Assembly (NCBI GenBank): GCA_964548165.1
Contig: CAZJQD010000048.1
Coordinates: 6,774-25,154 of the forward strand
Origin: CAZJQD01 sp964548165 [NCBI: uncultured bacterium]
GTDB lineage: Bacteria > UBA8481
DNA: 18,381 nt
Direction: 5' to 3'
Every line of letters begins with the position of its first letter. Positions within the stretch are counted from its first letter, which is position 1. This document shows positions 8,351 through 15,920 of the stretch, piece after piece. A model generated the notes under the pieces. It searched no databases, was not told where the DNA came from, and saw only the letters and a program-made list of their open reading frames with translations. A program made the position numbers and the translations under genes.

Positions 8351-10033
8351 TCATAAGGCGGCCCGCCCGCCGCTGTCTGCCGGAAAGCGGACGACGCGGT
8401 CCACCCCGGAGCCGCGAAGCAGGGCGGCAAAACGACCGCGCGGAGCCACGGCGATCGTGCCCGGGCGCGGCGGGGTATCGGCGAGCGCGTAGGCCGTGGC
8501 GCCGACCTGGAGGAGGGGAACGCTGTCCGAGCACGTCTCCACGCGCCCGGCCGCCGCGAGCCGGGCAAGTACCCAGCGGTGCTCGGGATTACGCATCCAG
8601 GGCGAGGGGACTTCCCACGCGGCGACGTCCAGGAATTCCGCGAGCCGGCGGACACCGCCGGGGTTCAGGGCCGCGGGCGTGGTCGCCTGGACGCGCGTGA
8701 CGCGCGTGATGCCGAGCTCGGCCAGCGCCCGCTTCCAGGACAGGCCCCTGAGACCGCCGTCGAGGATGGTCACGTTTTCGCGGGCGGCGTGGATGATCCC
8801 GAGGCGACCGGTTTCATCCGCCACGACCCAGGTTCCCTCCCGTCTCCCGGATGTGGCGAGCGAGAGGGCGAGCATGGCGATCAGCGCGGTGAACGCGAGG
8901 CGCTGATGGCGTACCGCGGCCACGAGAGGGATTAGGCCCAGGCCCAGGAGCGCGAAGACGGCGGGGAGGGGCGGCCGCGCGATCGCAAACGTGGCGCCGG
9001 GCAGGCGCGCGAAGGCGTCGATGGCGCCGGTGAGAATTTCCAGGAGCGAGGCGGCGGGGGGAAGGGCTCCGGGAAGGCCAATGAGCGCAAGGACGGTCAG
9101 CGGGAAGAGGAGGGCGAAGAGCGGTATGGCGGCGAGATTGGCCACGAAGCCGATCGGGGCAAGCTCGGCAAAGTGCCAGGCGACGATGGGGAGCGTCAGT
9201 GCCTGGGCGGCGACGGAGCCGGCGACGAGCGGGCCGAGGAGTCGAGGCCGGGAGGGCAGGACCGCCTGGAGGGGGCGCGTCCAGAGGATGAGGCCGACAG
9301 TGGCCGCGTAGGAGAGCTGGAACCCGGGATCGTAGAGGGCGATGGGATCGATGAGCAGGGTGAGGAAGGCGGCGCCAAAGAGGATGTTGAGCGTGTCGGA
9401 GGTGCGGCCTCTGGCGCGGGCGATGAAGACGGCGATGGCCATGATGCCGGCTCGTAGGGCCGAGGGCGGGGCGCCGATCCCGGCGATGTACACGGCGACG
9501 GCGGCCGCGGCCCCGAGCTCGCGCGCGGCCCGGGGCAGGGGAAGTGGCGCGAGCAGGAGGCGGAAGAGGAGGGCCATGATGGCGACGTTGACCCCGGAGA
9601 TGGCCAGCAGGTGCGTGAGACCCGATCGGCGGTAGGCGATCCGATCGGCGTCTTCGAGACCTTCCAGGTCATTGAGGATGACGGCGCGGGCGAAGCGCGC
9701 GAGCTGGGGGGGCAGGGTGTCGTCCGCGTGACGGGCGATGGGCGTCTTGCTGAGAGCGCGCGGATCCGGCGGGAGATCGGCTACGCCCAGGAGCGGAGCG
9801 ACGGCCAACGTGGCGGCGATCACGGTTGCGGAGAGGACCGATGCGCTGGCACGGGGGTGCGTGCGGCGGACCAGCAGCGCGAGGACTCCGGCGGCCATGG
9901 TCGCGAGGGCCAGGGACGTCGCGAACGGACGCAGGAGGGGTCCGGAGGCGATACCCAGGGCCAGGGCGAGAGCGGGGAGCAGGAGTGGCACACGACGGGA
10001 CGGGGTGTGAAGTGGCGCCTCCTGGCCGTTCAT
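8351..10033 (-). CDS. ComEC/Rec2-like membrane channel protein, C-terminal hydrolase-like domain degenerate
   Basis: A 560-residue polytopic protein. The core carries hallmarks of the ComEC 'competence' domain: GLTHLLAISGVNV (138-150), GAPPSALRAGIMA (187-199) and FQLSYAATVGLI (238-249), followed by further helices to about 395. ComEC normally moves single-stranded DNA across the inner membrane in transformation and is about 700-800 residues long. Two parts differ here. The N-terminal OB-fold region found in many ComEC proteins is missing: two or three helices lead almost directly to the core. The C-terminal region (399-560) still aligns with the metallo-beta-lactamase domain through ILDGG (423-427) and LGITRVTRV, but the HxDxDH metal site is replaced by residues around ATTPAALN (450-457). 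DNA uptake activity is therefore uncertain. The ATG at 10033 overlaps the previous stop as ATGA. It may be a divergent comEC or a paralogue with another role. Confidence 0.85.
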   Translation of the reverse strand: MNGQEAPLHTPSRRVPLLLPALALALGIASGPLLRPFATSLALATMAAGVLALLVRRTHPRASASVLSATVIAATLAVAPLLGVADLPPDPRALSKTPIARHADDTLPPQLARFARAVILNDLEGLEDADRIAYRRSGLTHLLAISGVNVAIMALLFRLLLAPLPLPRAARELGAAAAVAVYIAGIGAPPSALRAGIMAIAVFIARARGRTSDTLNILFGAAFLTLLIDPIALYDPGFQLSYAATVGLILWTRPLQAVLPSRPRLLGPLVAGSVAAQALTLPIVAWHFAELAPIGFVANLAAIPLFALLFPLTVLALIGLPGALPPAASLLEILTGAIDAFARLPGATFAIARPPLPAVFALLGLGLIPLVAAVRHQRLAFTALIAMLALSLATSGRREGTWVVADETGRLGIIHAARENVTILDGGLRGLSWKRALAELGITRVTRVQATTPAALNPGGVRRLAEFLDVAAWEVPSPWMRNPEHRWVLARLAAAGRVETCSDSVPLLQVGATAYALADTPPRPGTIAVAPRGRFAALLRGSGVDRVVRFPADSGGRAAL

Positions 10034-11220
10034 CGCCCGCCGGGAGAGTTCCGATCCGTCACCTCGTCGTGACGCGCGCCGATGACGGTGGAGGCGCCGA
10101 GGTAGAGCATGCCGAGCGCGCGGAGCGTCCCGGAGAGATCGGCGACGTCGAGGAGAGTGGCCAGGAGGAAGGCGGCGGCGGCGGCTCGGGCGGAACGATC
10201 GCGCACCGGCGTGAACAGTCGGCTGGCGAGCGCGAGCCAGGCGGCGAGGCCGACGATCCCGTGCTCGAACCAGAGCAGCAGGGGCCAGTTGTGCGGGTGG
10301 CGGACTTCATCGGCCCCGGGTTGCCAGTAGCGCTGCCGGTACAGCGCGTCGAAGGAGCCTGAACCGTGGCCGAGGCCCGGGGCGTCCATGATGCCCTGGA
10401 AGGTGGCGGCCCAGGTGGCGACGCGGAGCGCCACGGGGCTGCCCTCGCTCCAGAGCCGCTGAACCTCGGGGCGCGTTGCGACGCTGGCGGCGATCGTGGC
10501 GAGAACGAGGATGAGAAGTACGGACGCGAGGCGTCCTCGACCCAGGAACCAGGCGAGCGTGGGGAGCGCGCAGAACGGCCCGGCCAGGGAACCCGCGAGC
10601 GCGAAGGCGACGAGGAGCGCGCCGGTGGCCGCGCGCGCGAGGTGACGCCAGGGGCCGATGAGGGCGACGGCGATGACGAGCGGGAGGACGACGGCGATCC
10701 AGGCGGAGAATTGTCCCGGCAGGATGAAGACGGAAAAGACGCGGCCGGAGAGGATCCGCGATTGAGCCTCGCCGGAGAGGAGTGGCGCCAGTTGGGGAAA
10801 GAGGAACCAGCGTTGCCAGGCGGCGTATCCGAGCGGAATGAGGGTGGCGGCCACGAGGGCGCGGCGGTGGAGGGCGTCGAGGCGCATGCTTCGTCCCGCG
10901 AGGTAGGCGACGGCGGCGACGGCGGTGTGCAGGGCGGTGCGATAATCGGGCTCGGGACCGCGTAGGGCGAGCAGGGCGAGGACGACCAGGGCGACAAGGC
11001 CCACGTCCGCCGGAGCGATCGCGGCGGTTCGCGGACTGGCGGCAGGTGCGGCTGATGATGTCGCGAGCGACGTCAATCCCAGGAGGAGCACGGCGGCCGC
11101 GGCCGCGGCCGGGAACGTATCGGTGAGGATCCCGTTCTCGATGGTTCCCAGCCAACCTCCGGTCGCCAGGAGGAACAGCGCGGCGGCGAGCGCGAACCGG
11201 TGCGGGGCGGGATCGATCAC
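10030..11220 (-). CDS. O-antigen ligase / Wzy-type polymerase family membrane protein
   Basis: A 396-residue protein with about ten hydrophobic helices. It shows the signature of the O-antigen ligase (Wzy_C) family: an Arg before a Trp in LRVATW (265-270), then a periplasmic loop with GLGHGSGSF (282-290) and RHPHNWPLLLWFEHGIVGL (307-325). The HPHN and EHGIVGL pieces match the conserved loop His and following helix of WaaL/Wzy-like enzymes, which join or polymerise lipid-linked glycans on the outer face of the inner membrane. Sequence alone does not separate ligase from polymerase or from the related O-glycosylation enzymes. It begins with GTG at 11220, overlapping the mltG stop as GTGA, and its own stop overlaps the comEC-like start, so translation of the three is probably coupled. 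No glycosyltransferase genes are visible nearby. Confidence 0.85.
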   Translation of the reverse strand: MIDPAPHRFALAAALFLLATGGWLGTIENGILTDTFPAAAAAAVLLLGLTSLATSSAAPAASPRTAAIAPADVGLVALVVLALLALRGPEPDYRTALHTAVAAVAYLAGRSMRLDALHRRALVAATLIPLGYAAWQRWFLFPQLAPLLSGEAQSRILSGRVFSVFILPGQFSAWIAVVLPLVIAVALIGPWRHLARAATGALLVAFALAGSLAGPFCALPTLAWFLGRGRLASVLLILVLATIAASVATRPEVQRLWSEGSPVALRVATWAATFQGIMDAPGLGHGSGSFDALYRQRYWQPGADEVRHPHNWPLLLWFEHGIVGLAAWLALASRLFTPVRDRSARAAAAAFLLATLLDVADLSGTLRALGMLYLGASTVIGARHDEVTDRNSPGGR

Positions 11221-12200
11221 CGGATCTCGGCAATGTGGGCGCGATGCTGCGCGAAGGTCCGGGAGAAGGCGTGCGAGCCGTCCGGGCGCGCGACGAAGAA
11301 GAGGACGTCGGTGTCCGCGGGACGAGCGACGGCCTCGAGGCTGGCGCGGCCCGGCGCCGCGATGGGTCCGGGCGGAAGGCCGAAGACGCGGTAGGTATTG
11401 TACGGTGAAGCGCTCTCGAGATCGGCATAGAGCACGGGCGCCGTGTCCCAGCGGTTGAGCGCGTAGCGGACAGTGGGATCGGCCTCGAGTCGCATGCCGA
11501 GGGCGAGGCGGTTCAGGAAGACGGCGGCGATGACGGGCCGCTCCGTCGCGACGCGCGCTTCTCGTTCCACGATCGAGGCCAGGGTCACGAACGCGTGCCG
11601 CGTCATGCCTGAGCGCGAGAGATCGGCCGCGGCGGCGTCGAATCGCTCAAAGAGGCGCCGGATCACCACCTCCGGGTCCTCGTTCGGCTTGAACTTGTAG
11701 GTATCAGGAAAGAGGTAGCCCTCCAGCGATGGTGCGTCGTGACCGAGAAGGTCGCGCACGAGGCGCGGGGTCCGCGCGAGGGCGAGAAATTCCTCCGCGT
11801 CGCAGACGCCCGATCGCTCCAGGATCGCGGCGATCTCGGGCAGGCGCTTGCCTTCCGGCAGGGTGACCTCGACGGCCGGATCGGGAGGGACGCCCCGGGC
11901 CAGGTAGCGGGCCGCGGTCCAGGGGTAGAGCCCGGAGGCGAAGATGTAGCGCCCCGGCCGAATCGCCGATCCGCGCTGGTCGATCACCCATGCCAGGGCG
12001 TCCGCGGATCGGATGGCGCCGGCCTCCTCGAGGAGACGCCCGGCCGTCCTCGCGTCCGTGTTTTCCGGGACGATCACCGTGAACGGCCCGCCCTCGGGAG
12101 GACGGACCTGGAGCCAGGCATATCCTGCGACCAGGACGGAGAGGGCGACCAGGGAGAGAAGGACGACGAGACCTCGCGACGAGAACGGTTCCATCGACAT
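11217..12200 (-). CDS. mltG: Endolytic murein transglycosylase MltG (YceG family)
   Basis: A 327-residue protein, close to the usual size. It has an N-terminal membrane helix (about 10-28), then a LysM-like region (TVIVPENTDARTAGRLLEEA) and the YceG catalytic domain. Visible family motifs are SLEGYLFPDTY (158-168), ASIVEREA (208-215, with the presumed catalytic Glu at 212), VFLNRL..GMRLEADPTVRYA (227-247), SPYNTYRVFGLPPGPI (265-280) and a final DGSHAFSRT (307-315). MltG cuts newly made glycan strands at the inner membrane and sets their length. It is the first gene of the minus-strand envelope cluster. The start is ATG at 12200; the next ATG, two codons on, is equally possible, and neither has a clear ribosome binding site. 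I saw no convincing promoter in the gap before it. Confidence 0.95.
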   Translation of the reverse strand: MSMEPFSSRGLVVLLSLVALSVLVAGYAWLQVRPPEGGPFTVIVPENTDARTAGRLLEEAGAIRSADALAWVIDQRGSAIRPGRYIFASGLYPWTAARYLARGVPPDPAVEVTLPEGKRLPEIAAILERSGVCDAEEFLALARTPRLVRDLLGHDAPSLEGYLFPDTYKFKPNEDPEVVIRRLFERFDAAAADLSRSGMTRHAFVTLASIVEREARVATERPVIAAVFLNRLALGMRLEADPTVRYALNRWDTAPVLYADLESASPYNTYRVFGLPPGPIAAPGRASLEAVARPADTDVLFFVARPDGSHAFSRTFAQHRAHIAEIR

Positions 12201-12238
12201 GGCGTTGAGTCTAACCCGATGCCCTCACACAATTGAAC

Positions 12239-12262
12239 CACGGAGGCACGGAGACACGGAGA
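12239..12262. repeat. Intergenic element 2: three tandem CACGGAGA/G units
   Basis: Three exactly adjacent 8-base units are visible: CACGGAGG (12239-12246), CACGGAGA (12247-12254) and CACGGAGA (12255-12262). They lie between the divergent mltG and leuC genes. From memory, very similar 'CACGGAGACACGGAG' strings recur between genes in many unrelated bacterial genomes; I cannot check that here. It is the cleanest of the three related elements in the window. Confidence 0.8.
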
Positions 12263-12375
12263 AAGTCCGGCTTGAACTCGATATCCTGTCTCCCCGGGGA
12301 TCGTTTTATCGCCCGGACTCCCAGGCGCCCTGGCGGTAATTCCTAATCCGGGGAACGCGCCAGTGGGACACCGGT

Positions 12376-12403
12376 TTGCGGCGGAGGGACGGGCTGATAC
12401 AAT
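12376..12403 (+). promoter_or_regulatory. Candidate sigma70-type promoter for leuC
   Basis: TTGCGG (12376-12381) and TACAAT (12398-12403) are separated by 16 bases. Transcription would start near 12410, giving a leader of about 20 bases that carries the ribosome binding site. A leader this short leaves no room for a leucine attenuator or T-box. This is a pattern match only. Confidence 0.5.
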
Positions 12404-12415
12404 CCCTGCTTCCAC

Positions 12416-12420
12416 GGAGG
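12416..12420 (+). promoter_or_regulatory. Ribosome binding site that sets the leuC start
   Basis: GGAGG ends nine bases before the ATG at 12430. The in-frame ATG at 12376 coincides with the promoter's -35 box and has no such site, so 12430 is the better start. Confidence 0.75.
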
Positions 12421-12429
12421 AACCGCAAT

Positions 12430-13836
12430 ATGTCTGGCAGGAATTTGTTTCAGAAGGTCTGGGACGCTCATACCGTCGCGAAGCTGCCCACGGGGCAGAC
12501 ACAGCTCTTCATCGGCCTGCACCTCGTGCACGAGGTGACCTCGCCCCAGGCCTTCGACATGCTCCGCGAGATGGGGCGAAAGGTCGCCTATCCCCAGCGG
12601 ACCTTCGCCACCTGCGATCACATCGTCCCGACGGCGGAGAAGACCCGGCCGTTCTCGGACTCGCAGGCCGAGGAGATGCTGCGGGCGATCGAGCGCAACA
12701 CCGCCGAGTATGGCATCCGCTTCTTCGGGTTCGGGGACGCCCAGCAGGGAGTCGTCCACGTGATCGGTCCCGAGCTCGGCTTGACCCTCCCCGGCATGAC
12801 CATCGCCTGCGGCGACAGTCATACCTCCACGCACGGCGCCTTCGGGTCCCTCGCGTTCGGGATCGGCACGAGCCAGGTGAAGGACGTCCTGGCGACGCAG
12901 TGCCTGGCGATGAATCCGCTGAAGGTCCGCCGCATCAACGTGACCGGAACGCTCGGCCGCGGCGTCTATTCCAAGGACGTCATCCTCGCCATCATCCGTA
13001 AGCTCGGCGTCAACGGCGGCCTGGGATTCGCGTACGAGTACGCGGGCGAGGCCATCGAGCGGATGACGATGGAGGAGCGGATGTCGCTCTGCAACATGTC
13101 GATCGAGGGCGGCGCCCGCGCCGGGTACGTGAATCCCGACGAGACCACGTTCGCTTACATCAAGGGGCGGCCGTATGCCCCGAAGGGCGAGGCGTTCGAC
13201 CGCATGGTGGCGTACGCGAAGTCGATGGCATCCGATCCGGACGCGGTCTTCGACGAGGTCGTGGAGTTGAGGGCGGCGGAGATCCCGCCCATGGTGACGT
13301 GGGGCATCAATCCCGGCCAGGCGCTGGGCGTGAAGGAGACGCTTCCGGCCGTGGACTCGTTTCCCGAGCATGAGCGCTCGACGGCGAAGGAGGCCTACGA
13401 CTACATGGGCCTTGAACCGGGCAAGCCGATCGAGGGAACGGCGATCGACGTGGCGTTCGTCGGCTCCTGCACGAACGGCCGGATCTCGGACTTTCGCGAG
13501 GCCGCCAAGATCCTCAAGGGCCGCAAGGTGGCCGCGGGCGTCCGCGCGATCGCGGTGCCGGGATCGGCGGCCGTGAAACAGCAGGCCGAGGCCGAGGGCC
13601 TGGACCGGATCTTCTCGGATGCCGGCTTCGAGTGGCGGGGCGCGGGGTGTTCCATGTGTCTCGCGATGAACCCCGACAAGCTTCAAGGGCGCGAGGTCTG
13701 CGCCTCGTCGTCCAACCGGAACTTCAAGGGACGCCAGGGGAGCCCGACCGGGCGCACGATCCTGATGAGCCCCGTCATGGTGGCCGCGGCCGCGGTCACC
13801 GGGCGCGTCACCGACGCGCGGGAGATGCTGTCGTGA
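12430..13836 (+). CDS. leuC: 3-isopropylmalate dehydratase large subunit LeuC
   Basis: A 468-residue aconitase-family protein that, with LeuD, converts 2-isopropylmalate to 3-isopropylmalate in leucine synthesis. The three 4Fe-4S cysteines are in place: Cys347 in VGSCTNGR, and Cys407 and Cys410 in [10 protein letters not shown]. Other family blocks are [20 protein letters not shown] and [10 protein letters not shown]. The N-terminus [12 protein letters not shown] is typical. The ATG at 12430 is chosen because GGAGG precedes it and because it gives a family-typical length and cysteine numbering. A longer reading from 12376 would add 18 unlikely residues. Its TGA stop overlaps the GTG start of leuD. 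It is the first gene of the plus-strand cluster. Confidence 0.97.
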   Translation: MSGRNLFQKVWDAHTVAKLPTGQTQLFIGLHLVHEVTSPQAFDMLREMGRKVAYPQRTFATCDHIVPTAEKTRPFSDSQAEEMLRAIERNTAEYGIRFFGFGDAQQGVVHVIGPELGLTLPGMTIACGDSHTSTHGAFGSLAFGIGTSQVKDVLATQCLAMNPLKVRRINVTGTLGRGVYSKDVILAIIRKLGVNGGLGFAYEYAGEAIERMTMEERMSLCNMSIEGGARAGYVNPDETTFAYIKGRPYAPKGEAFDRMVAYAKSMASDPDAVFDEVVELRAAEIPPMVTWGINPGQALGVKETLPAVDSFPEHERSTAKEAYDYMGLEPGKPIEGTAIDVAFVGSCTNGRISDFREAAKILKGRKVAAGVRAIAVPGSAAVKQQAEAEGLDRIFSDAGFEWRGAGCSMCLAMNPDKLQGREVCASSSNRNFKGRQGSPTGRTILMSPVMVAAAAVTGRVTDAREMLS

Positions 13837-14447
13837 GCGTGGACGCGAAGATCACCGAGGTCAAGGGCACGGCGTTACCGGTCACGGGTAACGACATCGA
13901 CACGGACCGGATCATCCCGGCGCGGTTCATGAAGGAGATCACCTTCATGAACATGGGCAAGTTCGCGTTCTACGACGTGCGCTTCGACGAGGACGGCAAG
14001 CCGGTCGGCCACGCCTATGACGATCCGAAGCACGCCGATTTCTCGATCCTCGTCGTGAACAAGAACTTCGGCTGTGGCTCCTCGCGCGAACACGCGCCGC
14101 AGGCCCTGATGCGCAGCGGCGTGAAGGCGCTCGTGGGCGAGTCGTTCGCCGAGATCTTCGCGGGGAACTGCACGGTGCTGGGAATCCCCGTGGTGACGGC
14201 GCCGGAGGCCGAGGTGCTCTCTCTCCAGGCCTGGGTGAAGGCCAATCCGAAGGGGGAGGTCGTCATCGACCTGGCGGCCAAGGCCGTTCGCTATGGCGGA
14301 AAGGCGGTCGCCATCTCCCTCCCGGAGACCAGCCGCAAGGCGTTGGTGGAAGGCACGTGGGATTCGACCCAGCTCCTCCTGGCGAATGCATCCGCGGTTC
14401 GCGAGACGGCGGCACGCCTTCCTTACGTCGGCAACTTCGCGTCGTAG
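13833..14447 (+). CDS. leuD: 3-isopropylmalate dehydratase small subunit LeuD
   Basis: A 204-residue swivel-domain subunit that pairs with LeuC to form isopropylmalate isomerase. Typical motifs are [16 protein letters not shown] (19-34), [17 protein letters not shown] (76-92), a central [11 protein letters not shown] and a C-terminal helical tail. The length matches the family. The start is a GTG that overlaps the leuC stop as GTGA, which indicates coupled translation and equal amounts of the two subunits. The frame is open further upstream inside leuC (to an ATG at 13632), but that extension is the leuC gene read out of frame. Confidence 0.96.
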   Translation: MSVDAKITEVKGTALPVTGNDIDTDRIIPARFMKEITFMNMGKFAFYDVRFDEDGKPVGHAYDDPKHADFSILVVNKNFGCGSSREHAPQALMRSGVKALVGESFAEIFAGNCTVLGIPVVTAPEAEVLSLQAWVKANPKGEVVIDLAAKAVRYGGKAVAISLPETSRKALVEGTWDSTQLLLANASAVRETAARLPYVGNFAS

Positions 14448-14455
14448 AGCGCGAC

Positions 14456-14998
14456 TTGGAGCACGGGGGCGACCAGTCAGCGCGGATTGGCATCCTGACG
14501 ATCTCGGACCGGGCCAGTCGCGGCGAATACGAGGATCTCTCGGGCGCCGCGATCCGGGAGACCTTATCGGCCTACCTGGTCTCGCCGTGGGAGCCGGTCT
14601 ATCGCGTGATACCGGATGAACGCCCGCTCATCGAGAAGGCGCTGGTGGACCTTGCCGACGGCGATGGTTGTTGCCTGGTCATTACGACGGGAGGCACCGG
14701 TCCCTCGCCGCGCGACGTGACCCCGGAGGCGACGGCGTCGGTCTGTGATCGGATTCTGCCCGGGTTCGGCGAGCTGATGCGCGCGGTCTCGCTTCGCCAT
14801 GTCCCCACGGCCATTCTCTCGCGCCAGGTGGCGGGTACTCGCGGGCAAACCCTCATCGTCAACTGCCCCGGAAAGCCCAGCTCCATCCGCGAGTGCCTCG
14901 ACGCGGTCTTCCCGGCGATTCCCTATTGCCTGGACCTCATGGGGTCCTCGCGTATCGAGACGAACCCGGCGATCCTGAAGGCCTTCCGGCCGAAGTGA
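14456..14998 (+). CDS. mogA: Molybdopterin adenylyltransferase MogA
   Basis: A 180-residue MoaB/Mog-family protein. MogA attaches AMP to molybdopterin before molybdenum insertion. The N-terminal ILTISDRAS (13-21), the substrate-binding TTGGTGPSPRDVTPEAT (77-93), GFGELMR (103-109), VPTAILSRQ (116-124) and CPGKPSS (137-143) all match. The end, PYCLDL...IETNPAILKAFRPK, is closer to E. coli MogA than to MoaB. No ATG or GTG lies in a good place. The best start is TTG at 14456, eight bases after the leuD stop, with only a weak ribosome binding site. The upstream reading to an ATG at 14357 would overlap leuD heavily and has no family likeness. Its place after leuD, without other molybdenum cofactor genes, is unusual. 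Confidence 0.93.
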   Translation: MEHGGDQSARIGILTISDRASRGEYEDLSGAAIRETLSAYLVSPWEPVYRVIPDERPLIEKALVDLADGDGCCLVITTGGTGPSPRDVTPEATASVCDRILPGFGELMRAVSLRHVPTAILSRQVAGTRGQTLIVNCPGKPSSIRECLDAVFPAIPYCLDLMGSSRIETNPAILKAFRPK

Positions 14999-15005
14999 CG
15001 GCTTC

Positions 15006-15221
15006 ATGACTCTCGCGCCCGTCGGCGGCAACCGCATGTTCGTCATCGAGCGTGCCGCGTCCGGATATGCCGTCTACGAGGAGCATGACAATTCGCGTGC
15101 TTCGCTGGGGACGGTCGCCACGTTGGATGATGCGAGGAGAGTGCTTTCGGGCATGGATGCTCTCCTGCAATTGCCGCCGCGCCGCGATGACGCTGCCGCC
15201 GTGGTGGAACGGTGGGTGTAG
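15006..15221 (+). CDS. Small protein of unknown function
   Basis: A 71-residue reading frame starting seven bases after the mogA stop. I do not recognise it. The pattern (MFVIERAASGYAVYEEHD, then TVATLDDARRVLSGMDALLQ) suggests two short beta strands and a helix, which looks more protein-like than the antisense frames here. There is no signal peptide and no cysteine. The start could be ATG at 15036 instead, which begins exactly at MFVIER; neither has a strong ribosome binding site. It ends 17 bases before the convergent ruvX gene. It probably belongs to the leuCD-mogA transcript, but it may not be expressed. Confidence 0.5.
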   Translation: MTLAPVGGNRMFVIERAASGYAVYEEHDNSRASLGTVATLDDARRVLSGMDALLQLPPRRDDAAAVVERWV

Positions 15222-15238
15222 GAGCGCTCAGTCCCGGT

Positions 15239-15685
15239 TCATGAGGGTGGGCGTCGTTCTCGGGCCAGCCAGGACTCGAGGATGAGGGCGGCGGCGACGG
15301 CATCGCGCTTGGGCTGTTCGCCGCGGGCGCGGGCGCGACGGGCGCGGGGCGAGAGGGCCCGGTCGGCAACCGCGGAGGAGAGGCGTTCATCCTGGGTGAC
15401 GACGGGGATGGGCTCCAGGGCGGCCGCGAGCTTCCTCATCCAGCGGCGGACGCGGTCGGCTTCCGGGCCTTCCTCGCCGTTCATGGAGAGTGGAAGTCCC
15501 ACGATCACCACGCCGATGCTCTCCTGCCGGGCCACGTCGCGGATCCTGGGGATCGATTCCTTGACCGCGACGACCTCGAGGGGAAAGGCAAACGTGCGGC
15601 CGGGATCGCTGATGGCCAGCCCGACGCGGACGGTTCCGGCATCCACGGCGAGGACGCGACCTGTCGCGGGCACAGGCGCGGGCAC
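15239..15685 (-). CDS. ruvX: Putative Holliday junction resolvase / pre-16S rRNA nuclease RuvX (YqgF)
   Basis: A 148-residue protein with an RNase H-like fold and the family's expected acidic residues: Asp15 in VLAVDAGTVRVGLAISD (11-27), Glu100 in DERLSS (99-104) and Asp128 in KRDAVAAALIL (126-136). IVGLPLSMNGEEGPEA (61-76) is the characteristic YqgF block. In E. coli YqgF processes the 5' end of 16S rRNA precursor; the resolvase name is older. The start is GTG at 15685, with another in-frame GTG at 15673 and no clear ribosome binding site for either, so the first few residues are uncertain. It follows alaS and a 63-residue gene, an order close to that in many bacteria. Confidence 0.93.
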   Translation of the reverse strand: MPAPVPATGRVLAVDAGTVRVGLAISDPGRTFAFPLEVVAVKESIPRIRDVARQESIGVVIVGLPLSMNGEEGPEADRVRRWMRKLAAALEPIPVVTQDERLSSAVADRALSPRARRARARGEQPKRDAVAAALILESWLARERRPPS

Positions 15686-15714
15686 GGGAGATTCGGGAGC
15701 GCTGTGAGGGTGGC

Positions 15715-15906
15715 TCAGTAGCTCTGGTCGGGGCGGACGATCCGCTGGCGGCTGAAGGCGGCCGTATCGGTGCCGACCTTCCAGCTCTTGATCTCGCGCT
15801 GGTCCTCTTCCGCCAGGGTCACGGCCATCCGCACGGTCTCGGCCGCCTCCTGGGCATCGAAGCTGGAGGTGGTTGCAGGCGAACTGTCCTTGTCTTTCTT
15901 CATCAT
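15715..15906 (-). CDS. Small charged protein between alaS and ruvX
   Basis: A 63-residue protein that I do not recognise. It starts MMKKDKDSSP, has an acidic/helical middle (QEAAETVRMAVTLAEEDQRE) and ends VRPDQSY. It has no membrane segment or cysteine. In Bacillus the same slot holds yrzL (IreB family), but the residues here do not resemble that family. The start may be either of two adjacent ATGs (15906 or 15903); AAGAG just upstream could serve as a weak ribosome binding site. It ends 29 bases before the ruvX start and is probably transcribed with alaS and ruvX. Confidence 0.6.
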   Translation of the reverse strand: MMKKDKDSSPATTSSFDAQEAAETVRMAVTLAEEDQREIKSWKVGTDTAAFSRQRIVRPDQSY

Positions 15907-15920
15907 GAGCTCTTATGTAC

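Noticed and set aside
12239-12262. CRISPR-like array
   Set aside because: The units are 8 bases long and directly adjacent, with no spacers and no cas genes nearby.
12201-12300. A minus-strand promoter for mltG
   Set aside because: TTCAAT/TAGACT with 18 bases between is weak and would start transcription only a few bases before the ATG.
12343-13686. A 447-codon minus-strand frame opposite leuC
   Set aside because: leuC is certain on the plus strand; this is its antisense shadow.
13632-13832. Longer leuD beginning at an ATG within leuC
   Set aside because: The extra 67 residues have no leuD likeness; the GTG at 13833 overlaps the leuC stop and gives the family length.
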